A DNA stretch of 15,225 bases from Jaenimonas drosophilae (Eukaryota; Euglenozoa; Kinetoplastea; Trypanosomatida; Trypanosomatidae). Shown piece after piece: positions 1 through 7,010 of the stretch; position 1 is the stretch's first letter, and each line of letters starts with the position of its first letter. The notes beneath the pieces are model-generated. The model was not told the DNA's origin, did no database searches, and saw only the letters and a list, made by a program, of their open reading frames with translations. The position numbers and the translations under genes are program-made. The stretch spans positions 1 through 15,225 of the forward strand of contig JASAON010001341.1 of assembly GCA_030849065.1 (NCBI GenBank), read 5' to 3'.

Positions 1-870
1 CAAGTTCTCCTGCTTGCTGTATTTTTGGAAGAACTCTGATTGCGCCTGTTGCATCGCCTGCTGCATCTCCTGGTAAGTCAGGAACTGCTTCTTGTACTCG
101 GGATCTGTTTCCATGGCCTCCTCGTGCCGCTTCATGGCTTTTTCTTGCTCCTTCTCCTGGCGGTGCAGCTCGCGTGTGGCACGATCATCTTTGCGACGTC
201 GGCCACGCACACCGCGCTGCACATCCTTCGCATCCGTCGTGGCGGCAGTGCGCGGTGCCGGTGGAGGTGTGTTGGTCTTCTTGGTAGTTGCTGCCTCTGA
301 GGGAAGTTGTGCGTCAGCCTCCTTCTTCGTCTTGCCTGGAAACATGGCGGCGAGCTGCTTCACCGCATCCTTGTTGGACCACGCATCCACGGATGTTGTT
401 GTTGGTGCTGCCGCCTTCTTTTCGGTAGCTGGCGGCTGAGCAGCTGTAGTCTTGCTTGCGTTGTTGGTGGTGTTGCTCTTCGTCTTCACCTTGTTGGGAT
501 CGTCATGAACAGCCTTCGCCACCTTGTTATTGTTGTTGGTGTTGGCCGTAGATGGAGTGGTGTTGGCGGTGTTGTTGTTGTTGCCCTTGTTCGTGGCGGT
601 CTTGCCACTCTTGCTGTTGTTGTTGTTGGCAGACTTCTTGGCGAAGTACTCTACTGCTCCTCGTGACTTTGGTGCCTCCGCCTGCGTCTTCTGCGTCAAC
701 CAACCAAGCACATCACCTCCGCTCCCGCTGGACCACTGATTTGCAGAAGCAGCCGTGGTTGTTGCGGTTGCTGATGCAACGGCAGCCGTCGATGGTGCAG
801 ATGGCTTCGATGGCGTAGCAGTGTTGCTTGAGTCCTGCCCAGCCCGCTTGATGTTGGCGTTCTTCCCCAT
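1..870 (-). CDS. Hypothetical low-complexity protein, N-terminal 290 aa (runs off left edge)
   Basis: The frame is open from an ATG at 870 to the window edge without a stop, so the 3' end is missing. I do not recognise the family. Residues 1-45 are Ser/Thr/Ala-rich. A short, more ordered patch follows at about 53-80 (GWLTQKTQ, VEYFAKKS). Residues 82-145 carry three 4-Asn tracts (plus-strand 616-627, 571-582, 526-537) in a Thr/Asn/Lys-rich stretch. A second ordered patch lies at about 160-180 (DAWSNKDAVKQLAAMFPGK). Residues 216-290 are very basic (GRRRKDD), then Glu/Lys/Gln-rich and probably helical or coiled-coil (KEQEKAMKRHEEAM). No signal peptide or membrane segment is visible. The charge and disorder would suit an RNA-binding or scaffold protein, but that is a guess. 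The T13 tract and AG upstream support this start. Confidence 0.8.
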   Translation of the reverse strand, partial: MGKNANIKRAGQDSSNTATPSKPSAPSTAAVASATATTTAASANQWSSGSGGDVLGWLTQKTQAEAPKSRGAVEYFAKKSANNNNSKSGKTATNKGNNNNTANTTPSTANTNNNNKVAKAVHDDPNKVKTKSNTTNNASKTTAAQPPATEKKAAAPTTTSVDAWSNKDAVKQLAAMFPGKTKKEADAQLPSEAATTKKTNTPPPAPRTAATTDAKDVQRGVRGRRRKDDRATRELHRQEKEQEKAMKRHEEAMETDPEYKKQFLTYQEMQQAMQQAQSEFFQKYSKQENL

Positions 871-977
871 GATGATCTACGCACAATGATGAAGATGTTG
901 CTCAACACGTAAATTCTGGGGCTCTGTGTGCTTCCTAGACACGGGTTTTAAAGGCGTGTCAGAATACTCTCTGGATA

Positions 978-1054
978 CTAGCAGATAGTCGTAACAACAA
1001 GAAGCAAAATCATCATCACAAGACGAAACAACAACAACAACAAAAAAAAAAAAA
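978..1054 (-). promoter_or_regulatory. Predicted trans-splice acceptor region for the left-edge gene
   Basis: Read on the minus strand, a run of 13 T (1054-1042) is followed by a GTT repeat (1041-1028) and further U-rich sequence. The first AG after it is at 979-978 (CTGCTAG). Splicing there would leave a 5' UTR of about 107 nt with no upstream ATG before the start at 870. Pyrimidine tract, then first AG, then ATG is the established kinetoplastid acceptor layout. The exact AG is inferred. Confidence 0.6.
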
Positions 1055-1114
1055 GAATCAACGGCAGTCGTGAAAGACATCCTACTTCACTCATCTCCAA
1101 AATTTCGTCATACA

Positions 1115-1120
<6 letters not shown>

Positions 1121-1152
<32 letters not shown>
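1121..1152. repeat. (CAT)10 microsatellite
   Basis: Ten perfect CAT units (1121-1150) end in CAC. The repeat lies a few bases beyond the stop codon (1158-1156) of the zinc-finger gene, so in the mRNA it would be an (ATG)10 tract at the start of its 3' UTR. Confidence 0.95.
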
Positions 1153-1155
1153 CAC

Positions 1156-2382
1156 TCATGGGGATGCTGACGATGGTTTACGTGCAGCAGCCTCACTCCG
1201 CAGTTGCACCTTCACTTGGCCCTTTGCCCCGTTGCGGTACGCTTCTGCCAATCCGCTGATGGGGCACAAGAAGTACCCGCTCTTCTCCACATCACCAGTG
1301 TGTTCGGCAAAGTCCGTCGCGGAGGGCTGCAGCAGCCGTACAATCGTCTCTTCACGTCGAAAGAAGTTGTGATGATGAAAGTGAAAGCGGTAGTGGGCCT
1401 TCTTGGCGGCATCATCATTCAGCACAAGACCACAATGTGCGCAACGAAGCCGATTAAAGGCGCCACGTCGAGACGGAAAAATAAAATTTACGAAACTGCG
1501 AACGGAACGATCGGCAATCTCGGGAGACCAGGCCGAAGTAGAGCTTGATGTACCTACACCATCGTGAGAGGTGCTGGTGGTGTTGTTGTTGTTGTTGTTG
1601 GTGCCCGTGGTTGCCGCCATCAGGGCACGAAGACCTTCATGAATGTGAGCACGGCTAACCTGCGCCTCGGCCCCACCCTCTACTGCCTCGCGCGACATCT
1701 TCATCCGATGGCGAATGGCTGCCTCAAGACGTCGCACGCAATCATCCGTGATGGCCCGCAGCACCACCCACGACCGGAGTACATGCAGGTAGCTGATACG
1801 GAACTCATCCACGGCATCACTCAGCCACTCCGCATGTGGCCGACGATCAAAAATGGGAAAAGACTGGCTCACGAGAGTGGGCAGGTCCTTCTCCACGGCC
1901 GCGCGCAGCGCAGGAACACCGCTCGCAACCTCCTTCACCACGACATCCACGGCACAGAAGGCGAGATACACGTCCTGGACGGCGGCATGGCTTCGGTAGG
2001 TGCGCTCGCGATCGGCGCGTGCTGTGGTTAATGATGAAGACGTGGTGGCGGATGCTGATGATGATGATGATGTGGAGGATAGCTTTGCCGCCACTCCCTC
2101 CATCTCCTCGCGGAGCTCCGTGTAGTACATCACTGCATCGCGCACAAAACCTTGAATGGCGCGCCACCCTTCAAGCTGCCACTCAAGTGGATGATCTCGC
2201 AATGCCCAGCCAACTCCATCCAACAGATACTGCGTGTTGGGGATCATGGAGGGCACCATCGCCAACGGCTCCCCGCGTACCGCCACACCAAAGCGAGGTG
2301 TACGAAGACGGCTACGAAGGAAGAGCTGAAGATGCACACGCCACGCCTCACGCGCGGCAGCATCGGTTGCCGGAGTACTCAT
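1156..2382 (-). CDS. Divergent Pcf11-like protein: CID-like helical region plus C2H2-type zinc finger
   Basis: The protein has 408 aa from the ATG at 2382; the open frame extends two codons further to a GTG, which I do not use. A canonical finger C-x2-C-x12-H-x3-H is visible at C314, C317, H330 and H334 (CAHCGLVLN, then HYRFHFHHH). CxxCG followed by H-x3-H-F/Y resembles the Pcf11 zinc finger as I know it. A later LCPISG (about 373-377) sits where Pcf11 has its second CPxCGE finger, but with a cysteine missing. Residues about 136-220 resemble the second half of an RNA polymerase II CTD-interacting domain: FCAVDVVVKEV compares with the CID DSIVKNVG helix, followed by a YLHVLRSW helix. A Ser/Thr-rich insert (about 100-120) and a 6-Asn tract (plus-strand 1582-1599) interrupt the fold. 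Inferred role: 3'-end formation or termination. It could instead be an unrelated C2H2 protein. Confidence 0.5.
   Translation of the reverse strand: MSTPATDAAAREAWRVHLQLFLRSRLRTPRFGVAVRGEPLAMVPSMIPNTQYLLDGVGWALRDHPLEWQLEGWRAIQGFVRDAVMYYTELREEMEGVAAKLSSTSSSSSASATTSSSLTTARADRERTYRSHAAVQDVYLAFCAVDVVVKEVASGVPALRAAVEKDLPTLVSQSFPIFDRRPHAEWLSDAVDEFRISYLHVLRSWVVLRAITDDCVRRLEAAIRHRMKMSREAVEGGAEAQVSRAHIHEGLRALMAATTGTNNNNNNTTSTSHDGVGTSSSTSAWSPEIADRSVRSFVNFIFPSRRGAFNRLRCAHCGLVLNDDAAKKAHYRFHFHHHNFFRREETIVRLLQPSATDFAEHTGDVEKSGYFLCPISGLAEAYRNGAKGQVKVQLRSEAAARKPSSASP
2057..2074. repeat. GAT/ATG trinucleotide tract inside the zinc-finger gene
   Basis: A short run of GAT/ATG triplets lies in the coding region and is read on the minus strand as serine codons in the Ser/Thr-rich insert. 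It is the same repeat family as the (CAT)10 tract at 1121, used in a different reading phase. Confidence 0.7.
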
Positions 2383-2727
2383 CCGCACCGCACTCTTGTG
2401 TGTGTATGAATCAGCGACCTACCCTGTGTGGTTAGCTCTGCCAACAACAACACGTAGCAAAGAAGCAAAGAGAATGATGCATTGCATACCAAATGAAGAA
2501 AGGGCCAAACAGAAGATTGTGTTGTGTAGAAGGCACAACAATGACGACTTCACTCAAGCGTTGATGGATGCACACGTGTGCCGCCAACACAATCAGTGAA
2601 TGCAGATTGATGCAGCATCCACGTACAGCAACCCAGCGTATCCAAACAGATGTTTGACGCACCGGGAATGATTGAGCAGAAAACCCACCACACAATGAGT
2701 GAGTTGTTTTATGAAAGATATTAATTT
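2383..2727 (-). other. Spacer between the hydroxylase and zinc-finger genes
   Basis: These 345 nt hold the 3' UTR of the hydroxylase, starting AT-rich just after its TAA, and the 5' UTR and acceptor of the zinc-finger gene near 2438-2479. I see no convincing ORF, tRNA or other RNA gene. Confidence 0.7.
2438..2479 (-). promoter_or_regulatory. Predicted trans-splice acceptor for the zinc-finger gene
   Basis: The minus strand reads through a U/C-rich stretch (TTCTCTTTGCTTCTTTGC) and a GTT triplet run into TTGTTGGCAG, with the AG at 2439-2438. The resulting 5' UTR would be about 55 nt with no upstream ATG before 2382. The site is inferred from layout. Confidence 0.6.
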
Positions 2728-3711
2728 TTAGTCGTTGTTGTTGTTGTTGTTGCATAGATCCTCACGGTACTCCTGCAACAGCGCCACGAAGTCACGAACC
2801 TTGTCGTTGGCCATGAGCTCCTTCAGACGTACATCATGTTCTTGCATGCTAATCTTGTAGGAGAGTGAGCTTGGCCCGAAGCAATCGCGGAGGGCTGCCT
2901 CAAATTCGCGTTGATACACCGCACGTGCCAAGGTGCGCTGCACTGCGCTACGCTTCAGGAATGGAATGGCGCTCTCCTGAAGATGCTGCACACGCAGATA
3001 CTGGTCCTCCTCGGTGTTGGTGTGTTGGCCATCGAACCACACCGTGAAGCAATAGCGTGTGCGATGTGCATCTGCGCAAATGGGCAGCACACGATGCAGC
3101 ATGCGGTCCGATGAGAAGAGGACGATGGTGTTGAAGATGGGCGGGATAGTTTCAACCGGGCCAAGAAATGGAAGCACCTGAAGCTCTCCACCCATCTCTG
3201 GCAGCCAGTCCGGAGTGAGGTACACCGCCATCGTCAAGCGACGGCGGTTGGGCCTACTAGGGTTGTCGTAGTGCCACGGAAAAGCACCGCCCTCGTTCAT
3301 TTGTAGCTTGAGTGTCACTGCCTGCGATGCGGCACTTGCACCACAAAATGCCATCAAATCCTCGCAGCTCGCCAACTTGTCTTGCAACACATCCACCAAA
3401 TCACCCAATTGGTGCTCAAACAAATCATCAAACAAGGGCAGCTGTTTCCGCACGGATTGTTGGTGCAGGTCGCACTCGAAAATGTGCGGCTTCGTGAGCT
3501 TGACGGGCCCGTTGGAGGTGAGGAACTCCACCTCGTTCGGAATACGTGCGCCGTCAATGGTTTCAAAACACGTGCGAACTTCGTCGAGGAACTGCCGCGC
3601 CATCTCCTCGGGCAGGGCGTTGGGTATCACAACAAAACCATCCAGATCGAGCTGCTCACAACGATCTGGAGTCAGCTGCTTCCTCAACACCGATGCGAGA
3701 GTGGGTGTCAT
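2728..3711 (-). CDS. 2-oxoglutarate/Fe(II) dioxygenase, PHD/EGLN-like prolyl hydroxylase
   Basis: This 327-aa protein runs from the ATG at 3711 to TAA at 2730-2728. The double-stranded beta-helix core carries the iron triad H147-x-D149 (WHYDNP) and H206 (RMLHRVLP), with R219 (RTRYCFTVW) as the expected 2-oxoglutarate carboxylate ligand. The pattern HxDNP, then a YLTPDW-like strand, GGELQVLPF, LFSSDR..H and RY..TVWF closely parallels animal PHD2/EGLN and Skp1-type prolyl hydroxylases. Relative to those, the H206-R219 spacing is a few residues longer (about four by recall). Residues 1-130 form a helical N-terminal half. Residues about 243-320 are a helical, charged C-terminal extension ending in six Asn (plus-strand 2734-2751) and Asp. 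No signal peptide or membrane segment is seen, so it is likely cytosolic or nuclear. The fold is secure from motifs. Prolyl specificity and the substrate are inferred. Confidence 0.85.
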   Translation of the reverse strand: MTPTLASVLRKQLTPDRCEQLDLDGFVVIPNALPEEMARQFLDEVRTCFETIDGARIPNEVEFLTSNGPVKLTKPHIFECDLHQQSVRKQLPLFDDLFEHQLGDLVDVLQDKLASCEDLMAFCGASAASQAVTLKLQMNEGGAFPWHYDNPSRPNRRRLTMAVYLTPDWLPEMGGELQVLPFLGPVETIPPIFNTIVLFSSDRMLHRVLPICADAHRTRYCFTVWFDGQHTNTEEDQYLRVQHLQESAIPFLKRSAVQRTLARAVYQREFEAALRDCFGPSSLSYKISMQEHDVRLKELMANDKVRDFVALLQEYREDLCNNNNNND

Positions 3712-4342
3712 GAGCAGAGAGAGGCGGTGGATGGATGGGTACTTCCTTGCCCCCTACACAACAACAATAATAATAGGAGGGTGAATAGATACATGATAGC
3801 AACAATAAGAACAAGTTATCCAACATCATCCTTCAGCATCATCCATCATCACGCAAGAATCTCGCAGCATGTGCATCAACGGCAACCGATTGTGTTGTTG
3901 TTGTTTGCAAAGAAGGTGGTCTACGCACGCCCAGCGACGGTGCGCACATAAAAAGAAGGTTTGAAAATCAACGAAAAAACACCGGAGGTGTGCAACCCCC
4001 CACGGCCACACCAGCACACCAGCCAAGGTGATTCTATGAAGGTTGCCACATGCAGCTCCATGCGGCATGCGCACGTGTGTCCTCCAAGCGTCAGCCACGT
4101 CATCTACGGTTGTGTTCTACGTGTGTACGTATATGCGTATGCGTGTGTGATAGAGTAGTGGGGGAAAGAAACACACGAAAGCACACAGTGCGGTGCGAAG
4201 ATCCACCACCAACGATGTGTTCCCGGATGCATTCTCCCACCAGTACCATCCTCATCCTCATCATCATCACTGGCATCCTAACAACACCCGGATTCGTATG
4301 CGGAAGTGACAAACAAGCATCCATCGTCACATGGATGATCCA
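3712..4342 (-). other. Spacer between the kinesin and hydroxylase genes
   Basis: These 631 nt hold the kinesin 3' UTR and the 5' UTR and acceptor of the hydroxylase. On the plus strand there is a CAT/CCT-rich tract at about 4246-4270 and a TG-rich, alternating purine-pyrimidine stretch at about 4070-4150. A GTT run at 3893-3904 gives AAC in the sense strand. No ORF with coding character was found on either strand, and no tRNA was recognised. Confidence 0.7.
3754..3782 (-). promoter_or_regulatory. Predicted trans-splice acceptor for the hydroxylase gene
   Basis: The minus strand reads CCCTCC, then ATT and GTT triplets, into GTTGTGTAG, with the AG at 3755-3754. The 5' UTR would be about 42 nt, ATG-free and C-rich before the start at 3711. 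This is the cleanest acceptor-like context in the window. Confidence 0.65.
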
Positions 4343-6934
4343 TCACAAATCATGATCGAAGCTCACCCGTTTCTGCAAGTCGGAGGGCTTGAGGGTCGGT
4401 GGTGGTGCGCCGGGTGAAAAATTTTCGTCAGGGAACATGGATGGCGACCCACATTGGCAACACGCCAGCTGAGATTTGAGCTCTGCATTCTCCTTGCGCA
4501 GTGCTGCGATGAGTGCGTCTCGTCCATCTAAAATGTTCTGGATCTCATTGCCCAGGTCGAGCTGCAGCTGCTTCATGATCTTCGCCTGAAGACGCTCCTC
4601 CATGGCACGGAGCTCCGCCGACGGTGGACGGCGCATCGTGTTTGCACTCGCGGATTTGGCTGAGGTGCCGTCGGCTTCGGACAGCGGTTGTAGAAAACGT
4701 CGGCGAATGTTGCTGCGTTGGCGCCGGCTGCCATCCCCATCACCATCAACATCACCGCGTCCAGCCGTAGAACACTCCGTGCTGTCGTACTTGTTGGGCG
4801 TCACCTGCGGTGTTGATGGGCTGAAGTTGTTGTTGTTGTTGTTGTTGCTATTGCTGCTGCTCTCTGTCTGACGGTTCCCCGGCCGGCCGCTACGACCACG
4901 TTGCTGGTAATGATGATGTTGCGGTATGCCTGAATCGGTCTTGGCACTCGTATTTGGGGAGCGCAACGCTAGTGGTGTGCAGCCCGATGCGGAGTTTTCT
5001 TGGTCTGCAGCTCTCAAGTCGGGAAGATTAGGCGCGGAGCGAGACCGTAGTGAGGTGGGCATCGGCCGCGGTGCATTGCGGGCTTTGCTTGGTCCTACCG
5101 ACTCAATGCTGAGACCCTTCACACGAAACGCGTAGCGCAGCGTGTTGACGGTGTGATCGTAGTTGGATGAGCTCGGAGAGATGTTGGCCACCATCACCGT
5201 CTTGCTGTTGCCCATGAAACTATCCCGCAGAACCTCCGTCAGTCGTGAGCCACGGAAGGGCACATGCCTCTTCTTCTCATCCAAGGCACGAATGCACTCC
5301 TTCAAGGCCAACAAGGATTTGTTGATCTCTGCTCCTTCCAGACGTGTTTGTTTGTCGTTGTTGGCCGTGTCAGCCGCCCGCTCACTTCCGGCGAGGTCGA
5401 CGAAGTTAAACATGCCACAACAATCTTCGGCATCTTCATCACGAATCTGCAACGACATCACGGCGTGGGAACGGCTGGAGCGCTCATTGGCGCTCGTGCT
5501 TCCCGTTCGACGTTGATCTTGGCCCGTTTCAATCAGCCGCCACAACTCCGTCGCGGAGCCGATGTTGTGCCACGTGAGGCCACAGACGTTGACGCGTCTG
5601 TCAGAGCCTTCACGGAGTATCACCGGGGTGCGGTTATTCAGCAAATCAAAGAGTGAGTTGCAATAAATCTCATAAAAGGCCACCGACACTTGTTGGCTGC
5701 GGCTCAGCTGCTCGAAAACAGCCTCGGCACTCAGCAGGTAGAGGCCCTTATCCTCGTTGGTGCCCATCATGGTGTACGTCTTGCCGCTTCCGGTCTGGCC
5801 ATAGGCGAAGAAGGAAGCACTGCCGCCCTGCATCGCAACATCGAGCAGCTCCCGACCACAACTGGCAAAGATGGCCTCATTGTGTGTGCTTTCATCGAAG
5901 CTGTCGTCGAAGGAGAAGTCGTTGCGCTCGGTGTACTCGCTCAGATCCACGCGGTGTTTGGTGATGCTCAAGGAGAGGGCGGGTGAAGCAACACGCACAC
6001 AATCTTCACCTCCCTCATCCATATTCATGGGCCGCTTGCGCACCACCACCTTGATGCGGCCGCCACGTACTTTTGGCGAGGGGGTATGGAGAGCAGCAAT
6101 GACGGTGCTGGCGTTGGCGTAGGTGGCCGCCTTCAGTGGCGAGCGACGCGGGTTGGGCGATCGCTGTGCGGCATTTGGTGGAGAGCGCCGTGTATCTGGC
6201 GAGCGTTGCGCCTTGGGGATGGAGCGGCGCGTGTCAACGGCATGCGATGATGATGATGATGCGTGGCGGTCCGGAGTACGCTGCGAACGCAAGCGGTCGT
6301 GGATGAGTCGGAGGGAGTCGTGGGGTGGTGTTAGGCTACGCTTTGGCACCTCCTCACGGGGGCTTGGAGTGAGTTGTACGGTGTTGCACAGCCTGGCTGA
6401 GGCGTCACGGCCTTCCTCGACGTCGTCGGGATTCTGCCCATGCAGTGGCCGGGCCGTGCCTCGTCCACTCGTACGTTGGTGATGTTGGTGATGATGATGA
6501 TGATGGCGGCTTCCGTCGGAGCCTCCTGATGATTTTGGCGCTTCTCGTCCAAACTCAGCCGCCGATGCCGGTCGGCGCGAGCTCCATTGAGCTGCGCGGG
6601 CAAGAGGGTCGGCCGCATCAACCACATCGACCGCTGACCTGCTTCCTGCGCGAGGGGCACTGACGCAACTCACCTCCTCCATCGGATCGGGTGACGGGCC
6701 CCGATGACTGCCGTGCCGATCCATCTTGAGTGGTGTGCATGCAGCTGCGGCGGAATCAGTGAATCCATCCATCATGGATTCTGGGCTGACGTCGGTGTTG
6801 GTGGTGGTGGTTGGCGAGAATCGCTGCAAACGATAGAGCGAGGCCTGCGGAGGAATCGCAATTGTTGATGGGAGCAGTGGGGCCTCCTCCTGCATACCAC
6901 AGTCTATACAACTACTGTTCTTCTTCTCTATCAT
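4343..6934 (-). CDS. Kinesin-13 family microtubule depolymerase
   Basis: The protein has 863 aa from the first ATG (6934); a second in-frame ATG at 6895 would give 850 aa. The open frame continues upstream to a TTG that I reject. The motor is central, about residues 293-608: P-loop GQTGSGKT at 379-386, switch I NERSSRSH at 483-490, switch II DLAGSE at 513-518. Kinesin-13 marks are VRKRP at the motor start, the DFSFDDSFDE strand, DTANNDKQTRLEGAEINKSL, and the alpha-4 KEC motif at 545-547. The family KVD finger is R-V-D here (328-330). The N-terminal 290 aa are disordered and rich in SP/TP sites, with RRSP-type repeats at about 236-268 and a His tract near 144-149. The C-terminal tail has a 7-Asn run (plus-strand 4826-4846) and a coiled coil at about 776-823. 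The likely role is microtubule depolymerisation at spindle or flagellum. Motor class is firm; paralogue identity is not resolved. Confidence 0.95.
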   Translation of the reverse strand: MIEKKNSSCIDCGMQEEAPLLPSTIAIPPQASLYRLQRFSPTTTTNTDVSPESMMDGFTDSAAAACTPLKMDRHGSHRGPSPDPMEEVSCVSAPRAGSRSAVDVVDAADPLARAAQWSSRRPASAAEFGREAPKSSGGSDGSRHHHHHHQHHQRTSGRGTARPLHGQNPDDVEEGRDASARLCNTVQLTPSPREEVPKRSLTPPHDSLRLIHDRLRSQRTPDRHASSSSSHAVDTRRSIPKAQRSPDTRRSPPNAAQRSPNPRRSPLKAATYANASTVIAALHTPSPKVRGGRIKVVVRKRPMNMDEGGEDCVRVASPALSLSITKHRVDLSEYTERNDFSFDDSFDESTHNEAIFASCGRELLDVAMQGGSASFFAYGQTGSGKTYTMMGTNEDKGLYLLSAEAVFEQLSRSQQVSVAFYEIYCNSLFDLLNNRTPVILREGSDRRVNVCGLTWHNIGSATELWRLIETGQDQRRTGSTSANERSSRSHAVMSLQIRDEDAEDCCGMFNFVDLAGSERAADTANNDKQTRLEGAEINKSLLALKECIRALDEKKRHVPFRGSRLTEVLRDSFMGNSKTVMVANISPSSSNYDHTVNTLRYAFRVKGLSIESVGPSKARNAPRPMPTSLRSRSAPNLPDLRAADQENSASGCTPLALRSPNTSAKTDSGIPQHHHYQQRGRSGRPGNRQTESSSNSNNNNNNNFSPSTPQVTPNKYDSTECSTAGRGDVDGDGDGSRRQRSNIRRRFLQPLSEADGTSAKSASANTMRRPPSAELRAMEERLQAKIMKQLQLDLGNEIQNILDGRDALIAALRKENAELKSQLACCQCGSPSMFPDENFSPGAPPPTLKPSDLQKRVSFDHDL
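6120..6235 (-). repeat. Degenerate in-gene repeat encoding RRSP units in the kinesin N-terminus
   Basis: The protein shows RRSIPKAQRSPDT, RRSPPNAAQRSPNP and RRSPLKAA in succession, so an Arg-Arg-Ser-Pro unit recurs every 10-14 residues. The plus-strand DNA shows matching recurring GGCGAGCG-like blocks. The repeat builds a basic, proline-directed phosphosite cluster before the motor. Confidence 0.7.
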
Positions 6935-7010
6935 GGGGTGATATAGGGAGAGAGATGAAACACAAAACAAGGAGCTTACACATACATACCAAACACGGGG
7001 TTGTTGTCCT
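6928..7010 (-). promoter_or_regulatory. Kinesin 5' region with three competing splice-acceptor candidates
   Basis: Reading the minus strand, candidate AGs lie at 7010-7009, 6976-6975 and 6929-6928. The first follows a long pyrimidine-rich tract at about 7140-7110 but at a distance. The second leaves a 40-nt ATG-free leader. The third directly follows a CTCTCTCCC tract (6957-6935) and lies just inside the coding region (ATGATAG), so its use would remove the ATG at 6934 and shift the start to 6895. The sequence alone does not decide among them. Confidence 0.5.

Noticed and set aside
1121..1152. CRISPR-like array from the CAT repeats
   Set aside because: It is a plain trinucleotide microsatellite without spacers, in a eukaryotic context.
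1836..2435. Plus-strand open frame of about 199 codons opposite the zinc-finger gene
   Set aside because: It is fully antisense to a coding region with motif support, its composition is random-like (many Arg, Pro, His), and it has no acceptor context.
3382..3951. Plus-strand open frame of about 189 codons opposite the hydroxylase start
   Set aside because: It runs antisense across a gene with a complete catalytic motif set into the spacer, and shows no domain features.
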